A DNA stretch of 64,000 nucleotides from Sinorhizobium medicae (GTDB taxonomy: Bacteria; Pseudomonadota; Alphaproteobacteria; Rhizobiales; Rhizobiaceae): NCBI RefSeq assembly GCF_007827695.1, contig NZ_VITA01000004.1, positions 361,902-425,901 on the forward strand. Direction: 5' to 3'. Positions 35,590-45,242 of this stretch are shown here, in pieces (the stretch's first letter is position 1; the number at the start of each line of letters is the position of its first letter). The notes below the pieces were generated by a model, which saw nothing but the letters and a program-made list of their open reading frames with translations, was not told where the DNA came from and made no database searches. Made by a program: the position numbers and the translations under genes.

Positions 35590-37200
35590 ATGGAAGAGCT
35601 TGGCAGCCGCAACCCCTCTATAGGACTGGAATCGATCGGATTTTCTGACCTTTCGGTCGTCCGGTACAACTTCGAGGCGGCGCAGCTTTACGAAGAAGCT
35701 CTGGCCCATGGTGAAGCCGAATTGACGGCCCATGGCGCGCTTTGCGCCCGTACCGGCCAGCACACAGGTCGCTCCCCAAAGGACAAATACGTCGTGCGCG
35801 ACGCCAACACGGCCGACCAGATCTGGTGGGACAACAACAGTGCCATCTCGCCGGAGAACTTCGACCGGCTGCGTCAGGACATGCTCGCGCATGCAAAAGG
35901 CATGTCGCTCTACGTGCAGGATCTCGTCGGCGGTGCCGACCCCGAGAATGCGCTGCCCACGCGCGTCGTCACGGAGTTCGCCTGGCATTCACTGTTCATC
36001 CGCAATCTATTGATCCGCCCCGAGCGTGAGGCACTCTCGTCTTTCCAGCCAATGCTGACGATCATCGATCTGCCGAGCTTCAAGGCCAGTCCTGAGCGCC
36101 ACGGCTGCCGCAGCGAAACGGTCATTGCTTGCGATCTGACCAACGGTCTGGTGCTGATCGGCGGCACCTCCTATGCGGGGGAGATGAAGAAGTCTGTCTT
36201 CACCGTGCTCAACTACCTGTTGCCCAGGAAATCGGTGATGCCGATGCACTGCTCGGCCAATGTCGGCCCTGCCGGCGACACCGCCATCTTCTTCGGGCTC
36301 TCCGGCACCGGCAAAACGACGCTTTCGGCTGATCCGAACCGCACTCTGATCGGTGACGACGAGCACGGCTGGGGCGAAAAGGGCGTCTTCAATTTCGAGG
36401 GCGGCTGCTACGCCAAGGCCATCCGTCTGTCGGAAGCGGCTGAGCCTGAGATTTTCGCGACGACGCAGCGTTTCGGGACGGTTATGGAGAACGTCGTACT
36501 CGACGAGCGGCGCATGCCGGACTTCGAAGACGGGTCTCTGACCGAAAACACCCGCTGCGCCTATCCGCTTCATTTCATTCCGAATGCCAGCAAGACCGGC
36601 ACGGCGCCGCAGCCGCGCACGATCATCATGCTGACGGCTGATGCCTTCGGCGTATTGCCGCCGATCGCAAAGCTGACGCCGGAACAGGCCATGTACCACT
36701 TCCTTTCCGGCTACACCGCCAAGGTTGCCGGTACCGAAAAGGGCGTTACAGAGCCGGAAGCGACGTTCTCAACCTGCTTCGGCGCGCCCTTCATGCCCCG
36801 TCATCCGTCCGAGTACGGCAATTTGCTCAAGGAACTCATCGCCCGCAACGGCGTCACCTGCTGGCTTGTCAACACCGGCTGGACCGGCGGCGCCTATGGA
36901 ACCGGAAGCCGCATGCCGATCAAGGTGACGCGCGCGCTCCTTTCGGCAGCGCTCGACGGATCGCTGAACAGCGCCTCGTTCCGCAGCGATGCGAATTTCG
37001 GCTTCGCGGTGCCGGTATCGGTACCGGGCGTCGAGTCCCGCATCCTCGATCCACGCTCGACCTGGGCGGACGGCGCCGCCTATGACGCGCAGGCACGCCG
37101 CCTCGTCGACATGTTCATCGCCAATTTCGCCAAGTTCGAGAGCCACGTGGATGGCAGCGTGCGCGATGCCGCGCCCGGTGCCAGGATAGCCGCCGAATAA
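35590..37200 (+). CDS. pckA: phosphoenolpyruvate carboxykinase (ATP)
   Basis: A 536-residue ATP-dependent PEP carboxykinase, the first gluconeogenic step from oxaloacetate. Present are the kinase-1 loop [16 protein letters not shown], metal-binding LIGDDEHGW, substrate loop [14 protein letters not shown] and [12 protein letters not shown]. An in-frame start at 35539 exists, but ATG 35590 is preceded by AAGGA and gives the length known for S. meliloti PckA. The gene is essential for growth on C4-dicarboxylates in rhizobia. It ends at a strong terminator. Confidence 0.96.
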   Translation: MEELGSRNPSIGLESIGFSDLSVVRYNFEAAQLYEEALAHGEAELTAHGALCARTGQHTGRSPKDKYVVRDANTADQIWWDNNSAISPENFDRLRQDMLAHAKGMSLYVQDLVGGADPENALPTRVVTEFAWHSLFIRNLLIRPEREALSSFQPMLTIIDLPSFKASPERHGCRSETVIACDLTNGLVLIGGTSYAGEMKKSVFTVLNYLLPRKSVMPMHCSANVGPAGDTAIFFGLSGTGKTTLSADPNRTLIGDDEHGWGEKGVFNFEGGCYAKAIRLSEAAEPEIFATTQRFGTVMENVVLDERRMPDFEDGSLTENTRCAYPLHFIPNASKTGTAPQPRTIIMLTADAFGVLPPIAKLTPEQAMYHFLSGYTAKVAGTEKGVTEPEATFSTCFGAPFMPRHPSEYGNLLKELIARNGVTCWLVNTGWTGGAYGTGSRMPIKVTRALLSAALDGSLNSASFRSDANFGFAVPVSVPGVESRILDPRSTWADGAAYDAQARRLVDMFIANFAKFESHVDGSVRDAAPGARIAAE

Positions 37201-37226
37201 ACCGGCCTCTTGCCTTGATTCACGTG

Positions 37227-37254
37227 AAACCCGGTCGCTTGCGGCCGGGTTTTG
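37227..37254 (+). terminator. intrinsic terminator of pckA
   Basis: AAACCCGG pairs with CCGGGTTT (8 bp) around a 10-base loop and is followed by T. It starts 27 bp after the pckA stop. Confidence 0.75.
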
Positions 37255-37305
37255 CATTTGCGGCTTGTTTTCAAGCATGCGATAGAACGGCGGAGGAAGA
37301 ACCGC

Positions 37306-37740
37306 ATGGCAAGCGAACCGCTTTACATCAACGAAAACATCGTGATCGCCGGATGGGAGCTCACGGAGCAATTCGTGCTGGCCGGCGGCCCGGGCGGGCA
37401 GAACGTCAACAAGGTCTCGACGGCCGTCCAGCTTTTCTTCGACGTGCAGGCTTCGCCGTCCCTGCCGGAACGGGTGAGGGCCAACGCCTTGAAACTTGCC
37501 GGACGCCGCGTCTCGAAGGAGGGCGTCCTGATGATCGAGGCCAATCGCTTCCGCAGCCAGGAGCGCAACCGCGAGGATGCCCGCGAGCGTCTGAAGGAAT
37601 TGATCCTGAAAGCCGCGGAACCGCCGCCTCCGCCGCGCAGGAAGACGAAGCCGACCCGCGGATCGATCGAACGCCGGCTGAAGGAGAAATCTGGCCGTTC
37701 CGAAATCAAGAAGCTGCGCGGCCGGCCCGGCGGCGATTGA
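37306..37740 (+). CDS. arfB: peptidyl-tRNA hydrolase ArfB (YaeJ), ribosome rescue
   Basis: A 144-residue release-factor-like protein with the GGQ catalytic motif at residues 30-32 (GGPGGQNVNKVSTAVQL) and a basic, disordered C-terminal tail (RRKTKPTRGSIERRLKEK) that enters the empty mRNA channel. It hydrolyses peptidyl-tRNA on stalled ribosomes. The ATG at 37306 follows CGGAGGA; the open frame extends to 37252, overlapping the pckA terminator, and is not used. Confidence 0.92.
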   Translation: MASEPLYINENIVIAGWELTEQFVLAGGPGGQNVNKVSTAVQLFFDVQASPSLPERVRANALKLAGRRVSKEGVLMIEANRFRSQERNREDARERLKELILKAAEPPPPPRRKTKPTRGSIERRLKEKSGRSEIKKLRGRPGGD

Positions 37741-37829
37741 CAGCTTGCGCAACTTGCGCCCGCTTCCCCTTGCCTTTTGCCGGCAACCGCCCTCTCTTAT
37801 CTGGATAGTCTGCGGAAGAGGAAACAACC

Positions 37830-38303
37830 ATGGGTCTGTTCAGTTTCATCAAGAATGCGGGAAAGAAGCTCGGGCTTGGCGGAGACGATACGCCGCCGGA
37901 CGCGGCGAGCGTCGAAAAGGAGCTTGCTTCCCATGATCTCGGCACCAATGACGTCAAGATCGACGTCGTGGATGACAAAGTGGTGCTGAAGGGTGTCGTC
38001 AAGGACCAGTCGACCTTCGAGAAAGCGGTCGTGGCCGTCGGCAACACGCTCGGCATATCGAAGGTCGAGGCGTCCGAGCTCAAGGTGGCCGATGGCGCCG
38101 CTGCTCCGGCAGAGGCGAAGGCGCCGGTATTCTACACCGTGAAGAAGGGCGACAATCTCTGGAAGATCGCCGAGGCGCATTACGGCAAGGGCAAGGGTGC
38201 CAAGCACACCGCGATCTTCGAGGCCAACAAGCCCATGCTCACCCATCCCGACAAGATCTATCCGGGTCAGGTTCTGCGCATCCCGGACCTGGATGCGAGC
38301 TGA
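37830..38303 (+). CDS. BON and LysM domain protein (YgaU/Kbp-like)
   Basis: A 157-residue protein with a BON domain (about residues 28-90, VKIDVVDDKVVLKGVV) and a C-terminal LysM domain (about 104-155, FYTVKKGDNLWKIAEAHYG to IYPGQVLRIP). This is the layout of YgaU/Kbp, a small cytoplasmic potassium-binding protein in E. coli. No signal peptide is visible, so despite LysM it may not bind peptidoglycan. AGAGGA precedes the ATG. It is a single gene between arfB and alkB. Confidence 0.85.
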   Translation: MGLFSFIKNAGKKLGLGGDDTPPDAASVEKELASHDLGTNDVKIDVVDDKVVLKGVVKDQSTFEKAVVAVGNTLGISKVEASELKVADGAAAPAEAKAPVFYTVKKGDNLWKIAEAHYGKGKGAKHTAIFEANKPMLTHPDKIYPGQVLRIPDLDAS

Positions 38304-38417
38304 ACGGGTCTGCTTTTCGGGTCGTTTCCAGCGGGGGTGAGCGCTACATCTCGTCACGTCCAGTCAGCTTTGCTGACGTAAGGACTTGATCGACATCGCA
38401 AGACAGGACGCTCGCAA

Positions 38418-39029
38418 ATGCTGGTGCTGCCGAAAGGAGTGAGACACATTCCGGGTTTCCTAGACCGCTCCCGCCAGGAGGAACTGGTCGAGGCGATCCG
38501 AATCGTCGTCGCGGAGGCGCCGCTCTTCGCACCGGCGATGCCGAAAACCGGCAAACCCCTGTCCGTGCGCATGACCAATTGCGGGGCGCTCGGCTGGGTC
38601 ACCGACCGCGAGAACGGCTACCGCTACCAAGCGGTGCATCCGGTCACCGGCAGGCCCTGGCCGCCGATACCGGCGGCGCTGCAGGACATCTGGAATGCCG
38701 TAGCCGGCAGCGACAAGACGCCCGAGGCCTGTCTGGTGAATTTCTATTCTGCGGAAGCGCGCATGGGGCTCCATCAGGACCGGGACGAGCGCGATCTTGA
38801 CACCGCCGTCGTTTCGGTCTCGCTCGGCGACAGCTGTCTCTTCCGCGTCGGCGGCCGTACGCGCGGCGGGCCGACCGTTTCGCTCAAGCTCGAAAGCGGC
38901 GATGTCGTCGTGCTCGGCGGTGAAGGACGTCTCGCCTTCCACGGCGTCGACCGCATCTATCCGAACACCTCGACACTCCTGAGGAGCGGCGGCCGGCTCA
39001 ATCTGACCTTGCGGCGCGTCAATCCTTGA
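38418..39029 (+). CDS. alkB: alpha-ketoglutarate-dependent DNA dioxygenase AlkB
   Basis: A 203-residue Fe(II)/2-oxoglutarate oxygenase that removes alkyl lesions from bases. The iron ligands are the HxD of LHQDRDERDL and the later His in LAFHGVDRI. The 2-oxoglutarate-binding arginines are in RLNLTLR at the C-terminus. The N-terminal half has the nucleotide-recognition lid (NGYRYQAVHP). It starts at ATG 38418. It converges on coaA across a palindromic repeat. Confidence 0.93.
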   Translation: MLVLPKGVRHIPGFLDRSRQEELVEAIRIVVAEAPLFAPAMPKTGKPLSVRMTNCGALGWVTDRENGYRYQAVHPVTGRPWPPIPAALQDIWNAVAGSDKTPEACLVNFYSAEARMGLHQDRDERDLDTAVVSVSLGDSCLFRVGGRTRGGPTVSLKLESGDVVVLGGEGRLAFHGVDRIYPNTSTLLRSGGRLNLTLRRVNP

Positions 39030-39155
39030 ACCCTTGAACCGTCCAAAGCATATCGCCTCTCCCCCGCCTGTCGGGAAAAGGTGCGGCAGCCGCCTGAGGG
39101 CCGAAATTCGGCTCGGATCATGATTTTTTTAGGTCGAATCAACCTTCAACTAAGA

Positions 39156-39208
39156 TAGAGCGGAATGCGGGCGGACAAACCGCGCGCACTTTTCCTCATC
39201 CCGCTCTA
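39156..39208. repeat. palindromic intergenic repeat abutting the coaA stop
   Basis: On the minus strand it reads TAGAGCGGGATGAGGAAAAG, then an arm ending CCGCTCTA; the ends pair over about 14 bp with two mismatches. Its first TAG is the stop codon of coaA. I recognise it as a common Sinorhizobium intergenic palindrome; a related copy is at 47829-47875. Confidence 0.75.
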
Positions 39209-40201
39209 AAGCTTCCTGAGAGCCACGGTCTGCGTCAGGTGACTTGGGCCCTTCTGCAGGATGAGATCGGCGCGCGGCCGCGTCGGCAGAATGTTCTGGT
39301 GCAGGTTCTTGAGGTTGATGTTGTGCCACAGGCCCTCGGCGATCGCCCGGGCCGCATCCTCGCTGATCGTCGCATAGCGATGGAAGAAGGACTGCGGATT
39401 CTGGAACGCCGTTTCGCGCAGCCTCATGAAGCGGTTCACATACCAGCTATGGATGAGGCTTTCCTCAGCGTCGATATAGATCGAGAAGTCGAAGAAATCC
39501 GAGACCATCGGCACGATCTTTCCATCGGCCGGCAGATCGCGCGACTGCAGGACGTTTATTCCCTCGAAAACCAGGATGTCCGGCCGGTCGACCAGCTGGA
39601 ACTGGTCGGGGATCACGTCGTAGGTCAGGTGCGAATAGGTCGGAGCCTTGACGTTCGGCCGTCCGGCTTTGATCGCGGAAAGGAATCTGAGCAGCGCACC
39701 GATATCGTAGCTCTCGGGGAAGCCCTTGCGATCCATCAGGCTTTCCCGCTGCAAAACGGCGTTCGGATAGAGGAAGCCGTCGGTGGTGACGAGGTCGACC
39801 TTCGGGCTGGAGGGCCAGCGTGCAAGAAGCTCTGCAAGAATGCGCGCCGTCGTCGATTTGCCGACGGCGACGGAGCCGGCGACGCCTATGACGAACGGCG
39901 TTTTCGTCTCGTTCGACATGCTGAGGAAGCGCGTCCGCTGCCGGAAGAGAATCTGCGACGCCTCCACATGGGCCGAGAGGAGCCGCGACAGCGAGAGGTA
40001 GATCCGGCGCACTTCGTCGAGATCGACCGGGTCGTTGAGCGAGCGGAGGCGCTGCACCTCGTCGGCAGTCAGCGTCAGCGGCGTATCGGCGCGAAAGCGC
40101 GACCATTCCTCCGCGGAGAAGACGTGATAGGGCGAATATTCGCCCCCCTGAAGATTGCCCGGAATGTCGGCCGGTTCGATGTCTTTCGCGGCGATGCTCA
40201 T
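39206..40201 (-). CDS. coaA: pantothenate kinase, type I
   Basis: A 331-residue CoaA that commits pantothenate to coenzyme A synthesis. The P-loop is [17 protein letters not shown], followed by [14 protein letters not shown] and [14 protein letters not shown] strand [10 protein letters not shown]. The length is slightly above the E. coli enzyme (316). Its start overlaps the hisE stop by 4 bp, so it is the last gene of the his operon. Its stop codon TAG is the first triplet of a palindromic repeat. Confidence 0.95.
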   Translation of the reverse strand: MSIAAKDIEPADIPGNLQGGEYSPYHVFSAEEWSRFRADTPLTLTADEVQRLRSLNDPVDLDEVRRIYLSLSRLLSAHVEASQILFRQRTRFLSMSNETKTPFVIGVAGSVAVGKSTTARILAELLARWPSSPKVDLVTTDGFLYPNAVLQRESLMDRKGFPESYDIGALLRFLSAIKAGRPNVKAPTYSHLTYDVIPDQFQLVDRPDILVFEGINVLQSRDLPADGKIVPMVSDFFDFSIYIDAEESLIHSWYVNRFMRLRETAFQNPQSFFHRYATISEDAARAIAEGLWHNINLKNLHQNILPTRPRADLILQKGPSHLTQTVALRKL

Positions 40202-40521
40202 GGATTCTGCCGGTTCGCCTTTTCCTGCAGGCCGGACTGGCTCGTCCGCCTGGCCAGTTCGCTCATCACATCCTGTAACGGGATGGCGGCGATATTCAAT
40301 ACGACCATAAGATGATAGAGGAGATCGGCACTCTCATCGACCAGATTCTTCCGGTCATCGCCGATCGCCGCGATGACCGTTTCGACGGCTTCCTCTCCCA
40401 GCTTCTTGGCTGCCTTCTTCTGTCCGGCAGCGACCAGCTTGGCAGTCCAGGACTCCTCCGGAGCCGCCCTGGCGCGGGTCGCCACGATCTTCTCCAGATC
40501 GGAGAGGGTGAACTCTGTCAT
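40198..40521 (-). CDS. hisE: phosphoribosyl-ATP pyrophosphatase
   Basis: A 107-residue MazG-like enzyme, second step of histidine synthesis (PR-ATP to PR-AMP). The helix pair with metal-binding acidic residues reads [14 protein letters not shown] and [16 protein letters not shown]. HisI is not fused and not nearby. It lies 24 bp after hisF and overlaps coaA by 4 bp. Confidence 0.95.
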   Translation of the reverse strand: MTEFTLSDLEKIVATRARAAPEESWTAKLVAAGQKKAAKKLGEEAVETVIAAIGDDRKNLVDESADLLYHLMVVLNIAAIPLQDVMSELARRTSQSGLQEKANRQNP

Positions 40522-40545
40522 GGTCTATCCCTTCTCGTGGCCGCT

Positions 40546-41322
40546 TCAATCGAGACGCATGGCGACGCCGTGCTCGGCCATGTGGCGCTTCGCCTCACCG
40601 ATGCTGTATGTTCCGAAGTGAAAAATGGATGCCGCGAGCACGGCGGTCGCGTGGCCGTCGCGGATACCTTCGACCAGATGATCGAGCGTACCCACGCCCC
40701 CCGACGCGATGACCGGCGCACGCACCGCGTCAGCAATCGTCCTCGTCAGGCTGATGTCGTAGCCGCTTTTGGTGCCGTCGCGATCCATCGACGTCAGGAG
40801 GATCTCGCCGGCGCCGAGATCGACGACCTTCCGTGCGAATTCGACTGCATCCATGCCTGTAGGCTGCCGCCCGCCATGGGTGAAGATCTCCCACCGGTCG
40901 GTTTCACCTGGATCCGAGACTTTCTTGGCGTCGATGGCGACGACGATGCACTGGTCGCCGAACTTGTCGGCGGCTTCCGCCACGAAGTCCGGGTTCTTCA
41001 CCGCAGCCGTGTTGATGGACACCTTGTCGGCGCCGGCGAGCAGGAGCTTGCGGATATCGGAGACCTGCCGCACGCCGCCCCCGACGGTCAGCGGCATGAA
41101 GCACTGTTCGGCGGTGCGGGCGATAACGTCGAAGATCGTTTCGCGATTGTCGGAGGAGGCGGTGATGTCGAGAAAACAGAGTTCGTCAGCGCCGGCCGCG
41201 TCATAGGCGCGTGCCGCCTCCACCGGATCGCCGGCATCGATGAGATCGACGAAATTGACGCCTTTGACGACACGGCCGTCCTTGACGTCGAGGCAGGGGA
41301 TCACACGGGCTTTCAGCGTCAT
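40546..41322 (-). CDS. hisF: imidazole glycerol phosphate synthase subunit HisF
   Basis: A 258-residue TIM barrel, the cyclase half of the IGP synthase with HisH. The catalytic aspartates are in [14 protein letters not shown] (near the N-terminus) and [15 protein letters not shown]. Phosphate loops VGGGVR and IASGGVG are intact. The start overlaps the hisA stop by 4 bp. Confidence 0.97.
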   Translation of the reverse strand: MTLKARVIPCLDVKDGRVVKGVNFVDLIDAGDPVEAARAYDAAGADELCFLDITASSDNRETIFDVIARTAEQCFMPLTVGGGVRQVSDIRKLLLAGADKVSINTAAVKNPDFVAEAADKFGDQCIVVAIDAKKVSDPGETDRWEIFTHGGRQPTGMDAVEFARKVVDLGAGEILLTSMDRDGTKSGYDISLTRTIADAVRAPVIASGGVGTLDHLVEGIRDGHATAVLAASIFHFGTYSIGEAKRHMAEHGVAMRLD

Positions 41323-42065
41323 CGGATCATCCCCTTCCTGGCTTCGCGGATCAGATCGAGCGCTTCCTTCGGATCGATTCGACCGTCATAAAGCGCCCGG
41401 CCGGAGATTGCCCCTTCGAGTTTTTGCGCTTCCGGCTCGGTCATGCGGCGGATATCGTCCAGCGAGGCGAGTCCGCCCGAGGCGATGACGGGAATCGAAA
41501 CCGCATCGGAGAGTTCGAGCGTCGCGGCCCAGTTGATGCCTGTCAGGATGCCGTCGCGGTCGATATCGGTATAGATGATCGCCGCCACGCCGGCGCCTTC
41601 GAATCTCCGCGCGAGCTCGATCACGCCGAGTTCGGAAGCCTCAGCCCAGCCTTCGACCGCGACCTTGCCGCCCTTCGCATCGATGCCCACGGCGATCCTG
41701 CCCGGGAATTTGCGGCAGGCTTCGATCACCAGCGCCGGGTCGCGCACTGCGACGGTGCCGAGGATGACGCGCTTGAGCCCGCGCGCAAGCCAGTTCTCTA
41801 TATGGTCGAGCGTGCGGATTCCGCCGCCGAGCTGCACCGGGTTCTTCGTTGCCCTGAGGATGGCGTCGACAGCATCACCGTTGACCGTCTCGCCGGCAAA
41901 TGCCCCGTTCAGGTCGACCACGTGCAGCCATTCGAAGCCCTGTTCCTCAAAAGCGCGGGCCTGCGCGGCCGGGTCGGAATTATAGACCGTCGCCTGCTCC
42001 ATGTCGCCGAGCTTCAGGCGCACGCATTGCCCGTCTTTGAGGTCGATTGCGGGAAAGAGGATCAT
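41319..42065 (-). CDS. hisA: ProFAR isomerase HisA
   Basis: A 248-residue TIM barrel homologous to HisF that isomerises ProFAR to PRFAR. The catalytic Asp lies in [14 protein letters not shown] and the second in [26 protein letters not shown] binds phosphate. It sits between hisH (33 bp upstream) and hisF (overlapping), giving the usual hisH-hisA-hisF order. Confidence 0.97.
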   Translation of the reverse strand: MILFPAIDLKDGQCVRLKLGDMEQATVYNSDPAAQARAFEEQGFEWLHVVDLNGAFAGETVNGDAVDAILRATKNPVQLGGGIRTLDHIENWLARGLKRVILGTVAVRDPALVIEACRKFPGRIAVGIDAKGGKVAVEGWAEASELGVIELARRFEGAGVAAIIYTDIDRDGILTGINWAATLELSDAVSIPVIASGGLASLDDIRRMTEPEAQKLEGAISGRALYDGRIDPKEALDLIREARKGMIR

Positions 42066-42098
42066 TGTTCGTCCGATCAGAAAAATGACGCTGCAGCT

Positions 42099-42749
42099 TC
42101 AGGGCTTCCAGCGCAGGAAATTCGAAATAAGGGCGAGGCCGAGCGCCTGGCTCTTTTCCGGATGGAACTGCGAGCCTGCCTTGTTGTCGCGTGCGACGAA
42201 AGCCGTCACCGGGCCGCCATAATCGGCCTCGGCCACCACGTCCTCGGCGCACTCTGCCGCAAGATGGTAGGAATGCACGAAATAGGCGTGCAACCCGCTC
42301 TCGCCGGTCGCAATGCCCTGGAAAAGCGCGTGCGGGCGCCTGAGATCGAGCGTGTTCCAGCCGATTTGCGGAATCTTGAGCGAGGGATCTTCGGGCGTCA
42401 TCTCAACGACATCCCCGGCGATCCAGTCAAAGCCCTCGGTCACGGTCTTTTCAAGCCCTCGCGACGACATGAGCTGCATACCGACGCAGATGCCGAAGAA
42501 GGGTCGGCCGGCCTTTTCAACGGCTTCCGTCAGCGCGTCTTGCATACCGTCGACGGCGGCAAGGCCCCGGCGGCAATCTGCATAGGCACCGACGCCCGGC
42601 AGCACGATGCGGTCGGCCGAAACCACCCGTTCCGGTCTGTCGGTGAGGTCGATTTCTGCTGAGATGCCGGCTTCGCGGGCGGCGCGTTCGAAGGCCTTGG
42701 TGGCCGAGCGCAGATTGCCCGATCCATAATCGATGATGGCGACCCGCAT
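42099..42749 (-). CDS. hisH: imidazole glycerol phosphate synthase glutaminase HisH
   Basis: A 216-residue class I glutamine amidotransferase with nucleophile Cys88 in [11 protein letters not shown] and the His-Glu pair in SQFHPEKSQ near the C-terminus. It supplies ammonia to HisF. The start ATG shares a base with the stop of the upstream DUF2628 gene, so translation is probably coupled. Confidence 0.96.
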   Translation of the reverse strand: MRVAIIDYGSGNLRSATKAFERAAREAGISAEIDLTDRPERVVSADRIVLPGVGAYADCRRGLAAVDGMQDALTEAVEKAGRPFFGICVGMQLMSSRGLEKTVTEGFDWIAGDVVEMTPEDPSLKIPQIGWNTLDLRRPHALFQGIATGESGLHAYFVHSYHLAAECAEDVVAEADYGGPVTAFVARDNKAGSQFHPEKSQALGLALISNFLRWKP

Positions 42750-43225
42750 CAGCGTTCTCCATAGGATTGAAAGAAGCCGAGCCCGGCTGTGTCGCCCAGG
42801 CGTCCCGTGCCGGACCGATCGATCGACGGCAATGGCTTCGCATGGCTTTCATGCACGGTCGGATCCGAATTCGAATAGTAGATTTCCTCGGCCGCTGCGA
42901 TATCGCGAGCCGGAACGACCGAACGAAGCGTCCAGTCGCGTGTCGACAGGTGTCTGGCAACGAGAAGCGGCCCTTCCAGCGACACGATGAGACCGAGCGC
43001 CAGATGAATGAGCAGGGCCGCGCCGAAGCCGCCCGGCATCGATGCGGCGAGAAGCAGCAGGATCTGCAAAGTGGCGACGGGGATTCCGACGAGCCACGCG
43101 CCTTTGACGATGAGCCACGGACCGGGAAAGAAGAAGGCAGTCCAGGAGAAGCCGTCGGCGATGAACCGCGCCCTTTCGTCGTCGGCCGGTGCGCCGGGCG
43201 GGGTCATGATCAGGTAGGAGGCCAT
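42749..43225 (-). CDS. DUF2628 membrane protein within the his operon
   Basis: A 158-residue protein with two or three hydrophobic segments (around [34 protein letters not shown] and [13 protein letters not shown]). The soluble ends include a conserved-looking tail [12 protein letters not shown]. This matches the DUF2628 family, often found in rhizobial his clusters and of unknown function. It lies between hisB and hisH, 26 bp after hisB and touching hisH. Nothing in it suggests a catalytic role in histidine synthesis. Confidence 0.75.
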   Translation of the reverse strand: MASYLIMTPPGAPADDERARFIADGFSWTAFFFPGPWLIVKGAWLVGIPVATLQILLLLAASMPGGFGAALLIHLALGLIVSLEGPLLVARHLSTRDWTLRSVVPARDIAAAEEIYYSNSDPTVHESHAKPLPSIDRSGTGRLGDTAGLGFFQSYGER

Positions 43226-43251
43226 GGTCTTTGAACCAGATACTGACCGGC

Positions 43252-43860
43252 TCAGGCGAGCGTTCCCTTGGTAGAGGGAACGCGTCCCGCCTGGCGCGGA
43301 TCGATTTCGGTTGCCGTGCGGAGTACGCGGGCGACGGACTTGAAGCAGGTTTCGGCGATATGATGATTGTTTGCGCCGTAGATGTTCTGCACATGCAGCG
43401 TGATGCCGGCATGCTGGGCGAGCGCCTGGAAAAACTCGCGCACAAGCTCGGTGTCGAATGTGCCGATCTTCGGTGCGGTGAAGGCCACGTTCCAGACTAG
43501 GAAGGGCCGACCCGAGACATCGACGGCGGCGCGCGTCATCGTCTCGTCCATTGCGAGGTCGATCGAGGCATAACGGGTGATGCCGCGGCGATCGCCGAGC
43601 GCCTTGGCCAACGCCTGGCCGATGGCGATGCCGGTATCCTCGACGGTGTGATGATCGTCGACATGGAGGTCGCCCTCCGCCTTGATATCCATGTCGATCA
43701 GCGAATGGCGCGAGAGCTGATCCAGCATATGGTCGAAGAAGCCGACGCCGGTCACGATCTTCGAGGAACCCGTGCCCTCCACGTCGAGGGCGACGGATAC
43801 CGCCGTTTCATTCGTCTTTCGCGAAACTTGGCCGGTGCGGCTCGGCGTCACGTCTGCCAT
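43252..43860 (-). CDS. hisB: imidazoleglycerol-phosphate dehydratase
   Basis: A 202-residue monofunctional HisB. The manganese-binding histidine motifs are visible: [16 protein letters not shown] and [11 protein letters not shown] in the first half, and [16 protein letters not shown] near the end. It makes imidazole-acetol phosphate. The frame is open to 43953, but ATG 43860 gives the family N-terminus. It is the first gene of the his-coaA operon and divergent from hslV. Confidence 0.95.
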   Translation of the reverse strand: MADVTPSRTGQVSRKTNETAVSVALDVEGTGSSKIVTGVGFFDHMLDQLSRHSLIDMDIKAEGDLHVDDHHTVEDTGIAIGQALAKALGDRRGITRYASIDLAMDETMTRAAVDVSGRPFLVWNVAFTAPKIGTFDTELVREFFQALAQHAGITLHVQNIYGANNHHIAETCFKSVARVLRTATEIDPRQAGRVPSTKGTLA

Positions 43861-44176
43861 CGGGCTCTCCTGTCTGCGCTCCGATGACTTTGGGCCGGCC
43901 TGGCTGTCGGAGCAATATCCATTCGGACGGTGGAGAAGGGCGAACACCGCCACCCTTCCTCGTACGCGTCACAGAGCCGCTCCATAACAGGGGAGGCACG
44001 AAATATCCAGAACCGTGGCGGAGATTCGGTCTTTGGCGGATGGCGTGAAAAGCAAAGGCGCAGGGGCGCGAACTTGCACATTTGCAATCGCGCGGCCGCG
44101 ACTTACATAGGCCTCAGCAACCAGGTTCATTCCGAGCCGCAATGCTCCCGGCTCCCCGGGGACCCATAGGTATATC
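43861..44176. other. hisB-hslV divergent intergenic region (316 bp)
   Basis: No gene and no convincing motif is seen. It must carry divergent promoters for the his operon and hslVU. A heat-shock promoter for hslV is expected, but I could not find a well-spaced RpoH-type pair. Confidence 0.6.
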
Positions 44177-44734
44177 ATGAGCGAACACAATCCTTACGGA
44201 ACGATGCATGCGACCACCATCATCACGGTGCGCAAGGGCGGCAAGGTGGTGATGGCCGGCGATGGCCAGGTGAGCCTTGGTCAGACGGTTATGAAAGGCA
44301 ACGCCCGCAAGGTTCGCCGGCTGTCGAAGGGCGATGTGATTGCAGGCTTCGCAGGCGCGACGGCGGACGCCTTCACCCTCCTCGAAAGGCTCGAGGTAAA
44401 GCTCGAGCAGTATCCCGACCAGTTGATGCGAGCGGCCGTGGAACTCGCCAAGGACTGGCGCACCAACAAGTATCTGCGCAACCTCGAGGCCATGATGCTG
44501 GTCGCCGACAGATCGGTGACGCTGGCGATCACCGGAAACGGTGACGTTCTCGAGCCCGAGCACGGCACGATCGCTATCGGTTCGGGCGGTAACTACGCTT
44601 TTGCGGCAGCGCGGGCGCTCATGGATACCGACAGGTCGGCCGAGGAGATCGCCCGCCGGGCGCTCGAGATCGCCGGCGACATATGCGTTTACACGAACCA
44701 CAATGTCGTCTTGGAGACGCTGGATGCCGAATGA
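44177..44734 (+). CDS. hslV: ATP-dependent protease HslVU, peptidase subunit
   Basis: A 185-residue proteasome-like peptidase. The catalytic N-terminal threonine is expected at Thr13 ([13 protein letters not shown]), so a 12-residue propeptide must be removed; in E. coli the threonine directly follows Met1. [20 protein letters not shown] is the family block. It forms the degradative chamber of HslUV. Its last codons overlap the following acetyltransferase gene by 11 bp. Confidence 0.95.
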   Translation: MSEHNPYGTMHATTIITVRKGGKVVMAGDGQVSLGQTVMKGNARKVRRLSKGDVIAGFAGATADAFTLLERLEVKLEQYPDQLMRAAVELAKDWRTNKYLRNLEAMMLVADRSVTLAITGNGDVLEPEHGTIAIGSGGNYAFAAARALMDTDRSAEEIARRALEIAGDICVYTNHNVVLETLDAE

Positions 44735-45242
44735 GCCGGCGGAGGTCAGCTTCGAGCCGGTGGCCGAGCGCCATCTGCCGATGCTCCTTGCCTGGCTTTC
44801 AGAGCCGCATGTCCGGCAGTGGTGGGGCGATCCCGATGTGGAACTTGAACTGATACGGGACGGTTGTGCGAAGGGCGAGGTCGATGGTTTCGTCTTTCAT
44901 GTGAAGGGAGCACCGACGGGCTACATTCAGACTTGGGTGCCTTCGGAATATGACGAGGAGCCCTGGGCCAAGGACCTGTCGGCCGATACGCCCGGCGTCG
45001 ACATCTTCATCGGGCCTCCTGAAATGACCGGCAAGGGCGTCGCGGCTCTGGCGCTCAGGGCCTTTGCCGCAAGACTGTTCGAAAACGGCGCTGCCCGCAT
45101 CGTCATCGACCCCGATGCCGGCAATCGCCGCGCCGTCCGCGCCTATTCGAAGGCCGGTTTCGTACCCTTTGGCGAATGGATCGACAAGTCCGGTCGAACC
45201 CTCCTTATGGAGCTCAAGCGGACGGAATTTGAGAGGAATTGA
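44724..45242 (+). CDS. GNAT acetyltransferase between hslV and hslU
   Basis: A 172-residue GNAT protein of the AAC(6')/Acetyltransf_8-like type. The acetyl-CoA loop is around [19 protein letters not shown], the strand [20 protein letters not shown] follows, and the N-terminal half has [16 protein letters not shown]. Its ATG (44724) overlaps the end of hslV and its stop overlaps the hslU ATG (TGATG), so all three are translationally coupled. An open frame from 44541 is ignored. The substrate is unknown; AAC(6')-like homologues act on amines or siderophore precursors. Confidence 0.82.
   Translation: MPNEPAEVSFEPVAERHLPMLLAWLSEPHVRQWWGDPDVELELIRDGCAKGEVDGFVFHVKGAPTGYIQTWVPSEYDEEPWAKDLSADTPGVDIFIGPPEMTGKGVAALALRAFAARLFENGAARIVIDPDAGNRRAVRAYSKAGFVPFGEWIDKSGRTLLMELKRTEFERN

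Noticed and set aside
44073..44106. CTTGCA before hslV as a heat-shock (RpoH) promoter
   Set aside because: The nearest -10-like sequence (TTACATAG) is too far away and does not match the RpoH consensus.
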